DNA of 64,000 nucleotides from positions 1-64,000 of the forward strand of contig CACXAT010000005.1 of the NCBI GenBank assembly GCA_902765725.1, in the 5' to 3' direction. The notes below the pieces were generated by a model. It had not been told where the DNA came from. It saw only the letters and a list, made by a program, of their open reading frames with translations, and ran no database searches. The position numbers and the translations under genes are program-made. This document shows, piece by piece, positions 15,486-24,101 of this stretch. Numbering within the stretch: position 1 is the stretch's first letter; every line of letters starts with the position of its first letter. Origin of the DNA: an uncultured Lachnospiraceae bacterium (GTDB lineage Bacteria; Bacillota; Clostridia; Lachnospirales; Lachnospiraceae).

Positions 15486-15917
15486 ATGGCATTTGCGATG
15501 AAGATGAGATTTGTAGATGTTGTCTGTGACGATTCACTGAAGAATTATTACGCAGGCGGAAAGAAGATGGGGTATCAATTTGAGATCCGGCTGGGCTATT
15601 ACCGCGGGCATTTTCTGTCTGTCATTGACGAATTCGCGGTCACTGTGGACGGGCAGGAGATCCCCAATGAGGCGATCAAGTTCTGCATCAACGGCAAGGA
15701 ATTCAGCCCCAATGAATTTGACAAGTGCTACACCGAATTCTGGCAGATTATCGAACCGGCAACAATCAGGGTCTTCTGCCCGGGTGGACTTGCAGACGGG
15801 GAGCATACCATCGATGTGAAACTGATGTTCCGTTCCCCCTATATGGCGATCGGACCGGATCATGCGTACATGCCTGTCGACAGCAGCGGAAGCAAGACAC
15901 TGACCATCACGGAGTAA
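15486..15917 (+). CDS. C-glycoside deglycosidase beta subunit (DgpB/DfgB-like), copy 1
   Basis: The 143-residue protein matches the small beta-sandwich subunit (CGD beta, DUF6379-type) of C-glycoside deglycosidases: GYQFEIRLGYYRGHFLS, then VTVDGQEIP, GGLADGEHTIDVKL and a late YMP. It shares this order with the protein at 29540. In known systems the beta subunit pairs with a TIM-barrel alpha subunit and the complex cleaves the C-C bond between a 3-keto sugar and an aromatic ring. AGGAGG lies 7 bases before the ATG at 15486. The alpha subunit gene follows after 13 bases. The identification rests on remembered family features and gene order; no search was possible. Confidence 0.75.
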   Translation: MAFAMKMRFVDVVCDDSLKNYYAGGKKMGYQFEIRLGYYRGHFLSVIDEFAVTVDGQEIPNEAIKFCINGKEFSPNEFDKCYTEFWQIIEPATIRVFCPGGLADGEHTIDVKLMFRSPYMAIGPDHAYMPVDSSGSKTLTITE

Positions 15918-15930
15918 GGAGGGATAGACC

Positions 15931-16917
15931 ATGGCAAACATTAAAGCCGGCATTACTTTATTTTCACTGGGAACTGCCTACCTGAAGGGCGAACTGGACC
16001 TGGAGGGTGTGATCCGCACGGCGGCGCAGATGGGCGCAGAAGGCTATGAGATCGTTGCGTCCCAGATGATTCCGTCCTATCCTTATGTATCGGATGAGTT
16101 TGTGGAGTTCATCAATGAGATGGAGAGAAAGTATGGGATCCGTCCCGTGTGCTACTCTGCCCAGTGCGACAGGGGCATGCTGAAGGACCGTGATCTCACG
16201 GAAGATGAGATGGTCTCCAGGGCGATCACGGATATCATATCGGCCAATAAACTCGGCTGCACGGTCATGCGTGAGCAGTTCCTGCTCGGGCCGAACGGCC
16301 TGAAACGCCTTGCTCCCTATGCGGAGGCATACAACGTGCGCGTCGGCATCGAGATCCACAATCCGGACAGCCCGGTGACCCCGATCATGATGGAGTACAG
16401 GAAAGTGATCGAAGAGTCCGGGAGCAGATACATCGGGTTCATCGTAGATTTCGGATGCTTCGCTACGAAGCCCAACAAGCCTTACTGGGACCGTGCCCTG
16501 GCGGCGGGTGTCCCGGAGGAGCTCCTCCAGAAGGCGGCGCAGCTTCGCTATGACGACGTGCCCCAGGAGGAAGCGTTTGCCATCATGGGACCGTATCTTG
16601 GACAGTATCCGGCTCTTGGCGGCACCCTCAGCAGCATGTACGGGTTTGTCCAGTTCAGAAAGAGCATCGAGAAAGAGCTGCAGGGATTCAGGGAGATCAT
16701 GCCCTACTGCTTCGAGATGCACGGCAAGTGCCACTATGTGGACGAGAACCTGCATGAGGTATCGATCCCCTATGAAGAGATCATCCCGGTCATTGCGCAG
16801 ACAGATTTTGACGGCTTCATCGTGACCGAATATGAGGATGAGGGCGGATATGGATGCATCGAGCAGACCTCCCGCCACGTGGCAATGATGAAGAAGATTA
16901 TTGAGGAATGTAAGTGA
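15931..16917 (+). CDS. C-glycoside deglycosidase alpha subunit (DgpC/DfgA-like TIM barrel), copy 1
   Basis: The 328-residue protein is a sugar phosphate isomerase/epimerase-type TIM barrel. Candidate metal ligands are E141 (GIEIHN), D173 (IVDFG), H264 (EMHGK) and E300 (VTEYE), the Glu-Asp-His-Glu set of the fold. In DgpBC and DfgAB complexes the alpha subunit binds Mn and catalyses elimination from the 3-keto C-glycoside. Identity with the copy at 29946 is low, so the two may act on different aglycones or sugars. It follows the beta gene by 13 bases. The stop TGA overlaps the GTG start of the MATE gene, so the three are co-translated. Confidence 0.75.
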   Translation: MANIKAGITLFSLGTAYLKGELDLEGVIRTAAQMGAEGYEIVASQMIPSYPYVSDEFVEFINEMERKYGIRPVCYSAQCDRGMLKDRDLTEDEMVSRAITDIISANKLGCTVMREQFLLGPNGLKRLAPYAEAYNVRVGIEIHNPDSPVTPIMMEYRKVIEESGSRYIGFIVDFGCFATKPNKPYWDRALAAGVPEELLQKAAQLRYDDVPQEEAFAIMGPYLGQYPALGGTLSSMYGFVQFRKSIEKELQGFREIMPYCFEMHGKCHYVDENLHEVSIPYEEIIPVIAQTDFDGFIVTEYEDEGGYGCIEQTSRHVAMMKKIIEECK

Positions 16918-18314
16918 AAAGCAATACCATTTTCAGAAAAAAGAGACAGACCGGAACGAATATGACCGAGGGGAATGCCTTCGGTCTTATTCTGCGTTTT
17001 GCGGTTCCGCTGTTTATAGGAAATATCTTTCAGCAGGTCTACAACATGGTCGACTCCATCGTGGTCGGCCGTTTTGTCAGCAGCGACGCCCTGGCGGCGG
17101 TGGGGTGCGGCGCATCGCCCTTTGGATTCTTCATGACATTGATCCAGGGATTCACAGTGGCGGCCTCTGTTCTGATCTCTCAGGCATATGGCTCGGGAAA
17201 TAAAAAACAGCTGCGCAGTGCATATATTACCTCCTCCGCCATCACCATGGCAGCGGGCATCCTGCTGACCATAGGAGGTTCCCTGATCGCAAGGCCGCTC
17301 CTGATCCTTCTGAAGACGCCGCCAAATGTCCTGGACCAGTCTGTGATCTATCTGCGGACAGTCTGCATCGGACTGCTCGCCACCTGCCTCTACAATACCA
17401 TGGCGTCGTGCCTGCGGGCGGTGGGCAACTCTATGATCCCGCTGTACGCGCTGATCTTTACCAGCCTCATGAATGTCGCGCTGGATCTGCTGTTTGTGAT
17501 CTCCTTCGGCATGGGCGTATTTGGAGTCGCCCTTGCCACGGTTCTGTCCCAGCTGGTATCAGGTCTGCTCTGCCTGGTATATGCGGTGAGGTATTTTCCG
17601 GAGTTCTCCCTGCACAACATCGCCGGCTCCCTGCGCAGGCAGATGGCGGCGGAGGTAATGCGGATCGGAATCCCGTCTTCCCTGCAGAGCTCCATCGTAT
17701 CGATCTCTGCCATGTGCATGCAGAGAGCAGTGAATTCCTACGGTTCTGTAGTCACGGCAGGGTATACGATCGGTAACCGCACAGATCAGCTGTTCTTCTG
17801 TCTGTCCTTTGCGATCGGACTGGCGGTAGGGACCTTCGCCGGACAGAATGCAGGAGCAGGTAATTATGACCGGGTGCGCGAAGGGATGAAGAAGGGTTTT
17901 GTGATCAGTACTGTCTACACACTGGCAACAGCTGCCATCCTGATCCCCCTGGCGCCGCAGATCTGCAGCATCTTTACATCGGAGGCGCCGGTCATAGCGG
18001 TCGCGGTACCCTACTGCAGGCTCATGTCCGCTTTTGCCCCGATGCTGGGGATGGTCTTCATCTACCAGAATGTGCTCCGAAGCTGCTCGGATATCGCGCC
18101 GACCGTGTGGATGAGCATCACCGAAGTGACGTCCAGAGCGATCCTTCCCTTTGTGTTCTCGGCCCTCTGGGGCTATATGGGGATCTGGTGGGCCACGCCG
18201 GTCGGCTGGACCGCCTCTGTCATCATCGGTTTTCTGAGGTTTAGAAGCGGGAAGTGGGTGCAGAAGAGCCGCCGGACTCAGGAGAGACTGGAAGAGAAAT
18301 CAGCAAAGACCTGA
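16914..18314 (+). CDS. MATE-family efflux protein, copy 1 (GTG start)
   Basis: The 466-residue protein has the two six-helix halves of MATE antiporters, beginning TEGNAFGLILRFAVPLFIG and containing NIFQQVYNMVDSIVVG. By family it expels organic compounds across the cytoplasmic membrane using an ion gradient. The chosen start is a GTG overlapping the CGD alpha stop, with GAGG 7 bases upstream; an ATG at 16962 (Met17) matches where many relatives begin and is the alternative. A MATE gene follows the CGD pair here and also at 31240, which suggests export of the freed aglycone. Confidence 0.85.
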   Translation: MKSNTIFRKKRQTGTNMTEGNAFGLILRFAVPLFIGNIFQQVYNMVDSIVVGRFVSSDALAAVGCGASPFGFFMTLIQGFTVAASVLISQAYGSGNKKQLRSAYITSSAITMAAGILLTIGGSLIARPLLILLKTPPNVLDQSVIYLRTVCIGLLATCLYNTMASCLRAVGNSMIPLYALIFTSLMNVALDLLFVISFGMGVFGVALATVLSQLVSGLLCLVYAVRYFPEFSLHNIAGSLRRQMAAEVMRIGIPSSLQSSIVSISAMCMQRAVNSYGSVVTAGYTIGNRTDQLFFCLSFAIGLAVGTFAGQNAGAGNYDRVREGMKKGFVISTVYTLATAAILIPLAPQICSIFTSEAPVIAVAVPYCRLMSAFAPMLGMVFIYQNVLRSCSDIAPTVWMSITEVTSRAILPFVFSALWGYMGIWWATPVGWTASVIIGFLRFRSGKWVQKSRRTQERLEEKSAKT

Positions 18315-18331
18315 ACAGATATAGAATGAGA

Positions 18332-18373
18332 AAGCCTCCGGCTCTTTGTGATCAGAGAGCCGGAGGCTTTTTG
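18332..18373. terminator. Bidirectional terminator between converging units
   Basis: A 14-bp perfect stem (AAGCCTCCGGCTCT and its complement) is followed by TTTTTG on the plus side and preceded by an A-run that gives a T-run on the minus side. It serves both the MATE gene and the minus-strand esterase operon. Confidence 0.85.
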
Positions 18374-18420
18374 TGCCAGACGGTGAGGCAGGAGCAGTTT
18401 CCGAATGAGAAGAAATAAGG

Positions 18421-19455
18421 TCAGCCCTCATAGTCTGGATTCGGGATCTGGGCCAGCACATCCATAGCAGCCTGCTTCTCCTCATCAGAGGCAAGGCTGA
18501 AGCCGCACACTTCGATGAACTTCAGATGCGGGAACTGGATGGTCATACTCTCCAGAGTGGCTTTGCTTCCGTCAAAGCTCATAGCCTTTTCGATGACGCC
18601 ACGGATCGCGTCGGCTGCCTGCGGTATGGCGGAGAGCTTTTTCAGCGTGCAGTCGCCTGAGAGCATCGGTGCGTAATTGCCGTTGACAAAGTGTCTGCAG
18701 CGCGGCTCCTCCAGACCGTCCGGTCCGAAATCGCCGAATACATCCTTCAGGAATCCGATGCTGTCCGCCACCCAGTTCGGAATGCGGGTGCAGAAGTCAG
18801 CTCTTGGAACCTCCAGGGAACTGTCTCCCTTTGAAAAGCCATGGGAACCATAGCCGTAGATGTGGCTCTCGAAGGTGATCCCCTTTGCTGCCAGAGCGGT
18901 CATGAATTTAAGAGAGTTCTCAACCGGGACGGTCCCGTCACATCTTGCGTGGAAGAGGAAGCAGGGCGGCGTGAGCAGGTCAACCTGGCTGACTGTGTCA
19001 GGCGCGGTATCGTTGCAGCCAATGACATCCTCTGATACGACAGCGTAGCCCAGGATCGCGGCGTCCGGACGATTCTTCGACATCGTTGCAGCGGCGGCGG
19101 CCAGGTGTCCGCCTGCGGAGAAGCCGATGACTGCGACCTTATCCGGAAGGATATGCCATTCCTTCGCGTGCTCTCTGATATAGCTCATGGCCTGCTCGTA
19201 GTCATCCAGCGGATTGGGCCACTGTCTGTGCTGGTTGACAGAATAGCGGAGGATAAATGCGTCATATCCGGCTGCCAGATACGCCATCGCGACTGGCTCT
19301 GCCTCTCTCTCCGAGCACATGCCATAGCCGCCGCCCGGCAGGATCAGGATGGCGGGGCGCTTTGAGATATTGCGGAATTCACCGCCCACAGGCAGGATAA
19401 AAGAGGTAAGGGTGACATTTCTCTCTTCATTCAGGGTTATCGTTTCGTACTTCAA
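18421..19455 (-). CDS. Alpha/beta hydrolase, carbohydrate-esterase type (BD-FAE-like)
   Basis: The 344-residue protein has an oxyanion loop PGGGYG, the nucleophile elbow GFSAGGH, and candidate acid and base residues in ARCDGTVP and YGSHGF, a full Ser-Asp-His triad. The nearest known group is the acetyl/feruloyl carbohydrate esterases acting on acylated plant sugars. About 100 residues after the hydrolase core are unusual and unassigned; they contain LKKLSAIPQAADAIRGVIEK. No signal peptide, so it is intracellular. AAGGAG precedes the ATG. It follows the carboxylesterase gene by 27 bases in the same minus-strand operon. Confidence 0.8.
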   Translation of the reverse strand: MKYETITLNEERNVTLTSFILPVGGEFRNISKRPAILILPGGGYGMCSEREAEPVAMAYLAAGYDAFILRYSVNQHRQWPNPLDDYEQAMSYIREHAKEWHILPDKVAVIGFSAGGHLAAAAATMSKNRPDAAILGYAVVSEDVIGCNDTAPDTVSQVDLLTPPCFLFHARCDGTVPVENSLKFMTALAAKGITFESHIYGYGSHGFSKGDSSLEVPRADFCTRIPNWVADSIGFLKDVFGDFGPDGLEEPRCRHFVNGNYAPMLSGDCTLKKLSAIPQAADAIRGVIEKAMSFDGSKATLESMTIQFPHLKFIEVCGFSLASDEEKQAAMDVLAQIPNPDYEG

Positions 19456-19482
19456 GAATAATCTCTCCTTTCCTTATCACAT

Positions 19483-21051
19483 CTATAGGGAAAACTGCAT
19501 ATGTTTCTGAACCAGGTCCAGAAGCAGTGCATCTTTCTCCGGTGCCATTCCGCTGCTGTCCTCATCGAACATCATCAGCTGCGGCTGATCATTGGTATAG
19601 GGCTCCCACACAAGAGTATCCGTGGAAGGGCTTCCGGTCTTTGCAAATGTGACCCACGCACGGCTGATCTCCTCCTGCAGGCGCTCTGTGTACTGATATG
19701 CGCAGCACATGGCAGGCTCAATATCGACGTTGCGGAACACATATGGGATCTCTGCGCAGTGCCATGGTGCCACACCGCCCATATAAGGGATGATCGGGCA
19801 GAACATATAGGAATAGACCGGTGCGTCAGCCCATTCAGCCCTTCCCTTCACAAAGGAACGTGTCGGCGGCCGGAACAGGGCGTCTACACTGAGGGCGTAC
19901 AGGATATCCTTGTCCGGATATGTCTTCCGGAATTCTTCCAGTACCTTGTCTGTGTCCTCCTGATACTGTTCCCATATCATCTGCAGTTTCTGTTCTTCTG
20001 TATACCGGCTCTTGTCTCCCAGGAAATGCATGAAGGAGAATTCTCCAAGCACTGTGCCATTGATGACCGGAATATTCCGGGTTTCCTCACGGAATCCCTG
20101 AAAACGCCAGGAACCGGTATAGACTCCTTCCACCGGAACAGGCTTGAAGAGCATCATCCCGCCGGGGATCTGCAGATCCTTCGCTGCCTGCTGGGCTGCA
20201 GCGGCGATCTGATCATATGGAAGTGTATCGATCTGACCGATTGTTTCCTTCGTGAGCCCCAGCAGCTGCACGACACGGTCCGCGATGCGCCGGCTCTCTT
20301 CGATCCCGGCCTCCTCTGATTCTCCGCCGGACGCGGTCAGAGAGCCGCTCTCTATGATTCCCTTATGAAACAGGCCGTCCGCGACGGGCATCTGAAGAAG
20401 CATCTGCACCTTGCCGCCCCCGCCGGATTGTCCGAAGACAGTCACATTGTCCGTATCCCCCCCGAAGGCAGAGATATTATCCCGCACCCATTCCAGCGCC
20501 AGGACGATGTCCATCATGCCAAGGCATCCGGTATACCGGTACTGCTCGCCGTACTCAGACAGATTCATGAATCCGATACAGTTGAGCCTGTGGTTCAGAG
20601 ATACGACTACGACATCGCCATAGTCACACAGGTTGTATCCTTCATAGGCGGGCTGCTCGATGGAGGAGCCTGCGCCGAAACCGCCTCCGTGCAGCCAGAC
20701 CATGACGGGCTTTTTTACGTCACTGTCTATGTGTTTTGTCCAGATATTGAGATACAGACAGTTCTCGCTCATCGGCCAGTAGCGGTGGGGCATCTCAAAT
20801 GAGTTTTCCGGCGCGCCGCTCTCATCGCCCTCCGGATGCGGATCCTCCGGAAGCAGAGGGCAGATATAGCCGTATGCCTTGGCCTGCTTCACACCGTCCC
20901 AGGCAGGATAAGGCTTCGCCGGGCGGAACCGCTCGGCCTGTCCGTAGGGAATTCCCAGAAAATGGAAGACTTCATTTTTCTGATACCCGTGCAGCTTTCC
21001 GCATGCAGGATGAGCAATCGGGTAGTCAGGGGTTCTGATTACTTTATTCAA
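19483..21051 (-). CDS. Type-B carboxylesterase (TTG start)
   Basis: The 522-residue protein has the N-terminal FLGIPYGQAERFRPAKP signature, the nucleophile elbow FGQSGGGGKV (most relatives have Glu-Ser-Ala-Gly) and a late WHCAEIPYVF with the catalytic His. It should hydrolyse ester groups on plant or phenolic substrates, probably inside the cell as no signal peptide is seen. The frame stays open to 21114, but AAAGGAG 6 bases before a TTG at 21051 points to a TTG start. It heads the minus-strand operon with the second esterase. Confidence 0.8.
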   Translation of the reverse strand: MNKVIRTPDYPIAHPACGKLHGYQKNEVFHFLGIPYGQAERFRPAKPYPAWDGVKQAKAYGYICPLLPEDPHPEGDESGAPENSFEMPHRYWPMSENCLYLNIWTKHIDSDVKKPVMVWLHGGGFGAGSSIEQPAYEGYNLCDYGDVVVVSLNHRLNCIGFMNLSEYGEQYRYTGCLGMMDIVLALEWVRDNISAFGGDTDNVTVFGQSGGGGKVQMLLQMPVADGLFHKGIIESGSLTASGGESEEAGIEESRRIADRVVQLLGLTKETIGQIDTLPYDQIAAAAQQAAKDLQIPGGMMLFKPVPVEGVYTGSWRFQGFREETRNIPVINGTVLGEFSFMHFLGDKSRYTEEQKLQMIWEQYQEDTDKVLEEFRKTYPDKDILYALSVDALFRPPTRSFVKGRAEWADAPVYSYMFCPIIPYMGGVAPWHCAEIPYVFRNVDIEPAMCCAYQYTERLQEEISRAWVTFAKTGSPSTDTLVWEPYTNDQPQLMMFDEDSSGMAPEKDALLLDLVQKHMQFSL

Positions 21052-21378
21052 GTGCTGCTCCTTTCCGGCGTCATGCAAGCATGACAGACTTCCAGTATTT
21101 TCCACTATTATCACGCAAAGCGGGAGGACTGACTATGCGGCTGACCGCCTGTTTTTGGTTTCTGATAACCAGACTTCTGTGCAGATCCGGCCGAAATCCG
21201 GATGTTCCGCAAGGAAAAGAGACTATTCATTGCAAAAATTAACCTCTCTGCGAATTCCGGGATGAAACAGGCAAACAAATGTCATTCATTGGTTAAGAAA
21301 CAGCAATCGGGCAGAATGTATGTATGATATGGTTAAGTCTGCAGATACTGTCAATGCAGATAGAAAGGCTGATGATTT
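21052..21378. other. 327-bp divergent intergenic region with a 16-bp palindrome
   Basis: The gap separates the minus-strand carboxylesterase from the plus-strand glycosidase operon. It contains GTCATGCAAGCATGAC, a perfect dyad around AA, at 21070-21085, just upstream of the esterase ribosome binding site. A TATGAT box occurs at about 21324 ahead of the glycosidase gene. No gene was recognised. The palindrome may be an operator or form a hairpin in the esterase leader. Confidence 0.5.
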
Positions 21379-24027
21379 ATGGCTTATCATATTTTTCCAT
21401 TTCTGTGGATGCGCGGAGAAGAAGAGAGCATACTGCGTGAGGAACTTGCTAAAATCCGTGAGTGCGGGATCAGTGCAGTCTGTGTAGAGGCCCGGCCGCA
21501 CGACGACTTCTGCGGACCCGGATGGTGGCACGATATGGATATCGTGCTGGACGAAGCGAAGAAGCATGACATGAAGGTCTGGATCCTGGATGACAAACAT
21601 TTTCCGACCGGTTACGCAAATGGCGGGATCGAGAAGCATCCGGAGAGGAAGAAACTGTATCTGGCCTGCTCGACTTCCGATATCTTCGGAAGGAGCGGGA
21701 AGCATACACTGGACATCTCCCGCATGCTGAAGCCTTCTATCGGCTACTGGGATATCGGCAAGCCGGCAGACTACGCGGAGCGCGCCAACAACCGTCTCTA
21801 TGCGATCCTTGCCCTCCGTTTCACGGAAGGAGACGTATTCTCGGAAGATGTTCTGGATCTGACAGATACCTATGACGGTGAGCGGTTTGCGAATTTTGAG
21901 CTTCCCCAGGGGCAGTGGAGGATCCATGTGCTCTATACCACCAGGACGGATGGCGGAGCCGACAATTATATCAATATGATCGACGCGGAGTCTGCCCATA
22001 CGCAGATCGAAGGTGTATATGAAGCTCATTATAAGAAATACGCAGACCTGTTCGGATCCGTGATCGCAGGATTCTTCTCGGATGAGCCCCAGTTTGGCAA
22101 CATCAACGCGGTGAACTTCTGGGATACCCAGATCGGACGCTGCCGCATGCAGCTTCCCTGGAGCGCCGAGCTGGAAGAGAACCTGCAGGGACTGTACAGG
22201 GGAGAAAATGAACTGGCAAGAGCTCTTCCCTTCCTGTTCGCAGAATCTGAGGAGCGCCTGGTGCGCATGAAGATCCGTCAGGATTACATGGATCAGGTCT
22301 CTCTTCTTTATAAGAAGAATTTCAGCGACGCGATCGGACGCTGGTGTGAAGAGCACCATGTGGAATACATCGGCCATGTGGTAGAGGACAACGGACTTCA
22401 CTCCAGGCTGGGCATGGGCGCGGCGCATTACTTCCGTGCCATGAGCGGACAGCATATGGCCGGGATCGATGATATCGGCGGACAGTACTTCTACGGAGGC
22501 GCGAATCTGCACCGGAAGGGCATGACCGACACGGACGGGGAATTCTTCCATCACGCGCTTGGGAAACTCGGCCCGTCTGAGGGACACCTGGATCCGAAGA
22601 AGAAGGGCCGCACCATGGCGGAGCTGTTCGGCGCCTACGGATGGAGCTTCGGCGTGCGGGATATGAAATACCTTCTGGAGCATTTCCTGGCCAGGGGAGT
22701 CAACCACCTGGTGCCGCATGCATTTTCGATGGCCGAGTATCCGGATATCGACTGCCCGCCTCATTTCTACGCAAGAGGCAATAACCCTGAGTTTCCGTAT
22801 TTTGCCCAGCTGATGAAATATGCTGAGAGGATGTGCACCCTGCTCTCGGACGGACAGCATGTTCCCTCCTGCGCGGTGCTCTATGACGCGGAGGGTGACT
22901 GGAACGGCGATAACCTGCCTATGCAGAAGATCTGCAGAGTGCTGGATGAGAACCAGATCGACTATGATATCGTGCCGATCGATTATCTTGCCCACCCGGA
23001 AAGGGTATCGGGCGAGGTAAAGGACGGGAAGCTGTACCTGAACGGCATGTGCTTCGAAGCTCTGATCTGCGGATACGCCCCGGCGATCCCGCAGGCACTG
23101 GCAGACTTTATCGCGGGCAATCCTGAGTTTCCGTTGTTCTACGTGCCGGAGCTTCCCTGGAAGGTTATTACTGATGCGGGAGTCCGGGGCCTGAACCTGG
23201 ATTCCTGTCAGGCAGTTGAACTGCAGGATCTTGCGGAGCGTCTGGCGGAGAACGGCATCGCAAAGATCTGCATTGAACCGTCCTCCTCAGAGCTGACTGT
23301 GTATCATTACCACAAAGACAGACAGATCTTCGTGCTGCTGAACGAGTCTGCTGAGGCGGCATACCGGGGGCAGATACAGCTTCCGACCGGGGAAAAGCTG
23401 TGCGTCTATGACGGATGGACAGACCGCTTCCTGGAACTGGAAGGACAGGAGATCGCGGCGCAGGGATCGGATGGAAACTGCGCATCAAGCGTGTCTCTTG
23501 AGCTTGCCCCGGGATCCATGCTGGTGCTTGTGGAGCAGAAGGATCAGGAGACCTGCGGCATCTATACCCCATACGCAAGACAGATTGACGGATTGACATG
23601 TATCGATCTGTCTGAAGGATGGAGTGTCAGCAGGGTGAAGGCGAAGGAATATCCGAACTTCCCGGCATCGGAATCTGTGCAGGATCTGGCTCCGGTATCG
23701 GATACGGATCCGACATTCGCAGGTGTGATCCGGTACGAGAAGACCATTACGCTGGAAGAGGCTCCGAAGAGAGCCGTGCTCTGCGCGGAGCATGTATATG
23801 ATGTTATGAAGCTGAGTGTCAACGGAACACTGGTGCAGTACTGTCTGGCACCGCCTTATCAGATCCCGGCAGACGGACTGTTTGCGGCGGGTGAGAACCG
23901 GATCTGCATCGAGGTGGCGACAACACCGGCCCGGGATCAGCTGTGCATCCCGCAGCCCCCGTTTGATTTCCAGTATGACGCGATGGACCCCACCGGCATG
24001 TTCGGAACAGTAAGGCTGTGGGTTTAA
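21379..24027 (+). CDS. Large glycoside hydrolase, GH106-like (possible alpha-L-rhamnosidase)
   Basis: The 882-residue protein has an N-terminal TIM-barrel-like region with VWILDDKHFPTGYANGG (residues about 70-86), close in style to the substrate-binding stretch of GH106 rhamnosidases, and FFSDEPQFGN, which holds candidate acidic catalytic residues. The last 170 residues (LSEGWSVSRVKA and on) look like a galactose-binding-type jelly roll. No signal peptide is visible, so substrates would be imported first. Removal of rhamnose from flavonoid rutinosides would suit the locus but is unproven. It heads a GH106-like, GH43, GH3 and ABM gene run. Confidence 0.65.
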   Translation: MAYHIFPFLWMRGEEESILREELAKIRECGISAVCVEARPHDDFCGPGWWHDMDIVLDEAKKHDMKVWILDDKHFPTGYANGGIEKHPERKKLYLACSTSDIFGRSGKHTLDISRMLKPSIGYWDIGKPADYAERANNRLYAILALRFTEGDVFSEDVLDLTDTYDGERFANFELPQGQWRIHVLYTTRTDGGADNYINMIDAESAHTQIEGVYEAHYKKYADLFGSVIAGFFSDEPQFGNINAVNFWDTQIGRCRMQLPWSAELEENLQGLYRGENELARALPFLFAESEERLVRMKIRQDYMDQVSLLYKKNFSDAIGRWCEEHHVEYIGHVVEDNGLHSRLGMGAAHYFRAMSGQHMAGIDDIGGQYFYGGANLHRKGMTDTDGEFFHHALGKLGPSEGHLDPKKKGRTMAELFGAYGWSFGVRDMKYLLEHFLARGVNHLVPHAFSMAEYPDIDCPPHFYARGNNPEFPYFAQLMKYAERMCTLLSDGQHVPSCAVLYDAEGDWNGDNLPMQKICRVLDENQIDYDIVPIDYLAHPERVSGEVKDGKLYLNGMCFEALICGYAPAIPQALADFIAGNPEFPLFYVPELPWKVITDAGVRGLNLDSCQAVELQDLAERLAENGIAKICIEPSSSELTVYHYHKDRQIFVLLNESAEAAYRGQIQLPTGEKLCVYDGWTDRFLELEGQEIAAQGSDGNCASSVSLELAPGSMLVLVEQKDQETCGIYTPYARQIDGLTCIDLSEGWSVSRVKAKEYPNFPASESVQDLAPVSDTDPTFAGVIRYEKTITLEEAPKRAVLCAEHVYDVMKLSVNGTLVQYCLAPPYQIPADGLFAAGENRICIEVATTPARDQLCIPQPPFDFQYDAMDPTGMFGTVRLWV

Positions 24028-24101
24028 GGCTGTAATACAGCGTTATAAAGTGAATGGATGCAACTGAAACAAGATCAATTGTCAACATGGAGGAAAGTGA
24101 C

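Noticed and set aside
16962..18314. ATG at 16962 as the certain start of MATE copy 1
   Set aside because: It matches where relatives begin, but it lacks a ribosome binding site, whereas the GTG at 16914 has GAGG at good distance and overlaps the previous stop. Left as the alternative.
21286..22995. Minus-strand frame of 569 codons opposite the GH106-like gene
   Set aside because: Shadow of the glycosidase gene; no motif, no ribosome binding site, and it crosses the glycosidase promoter area.
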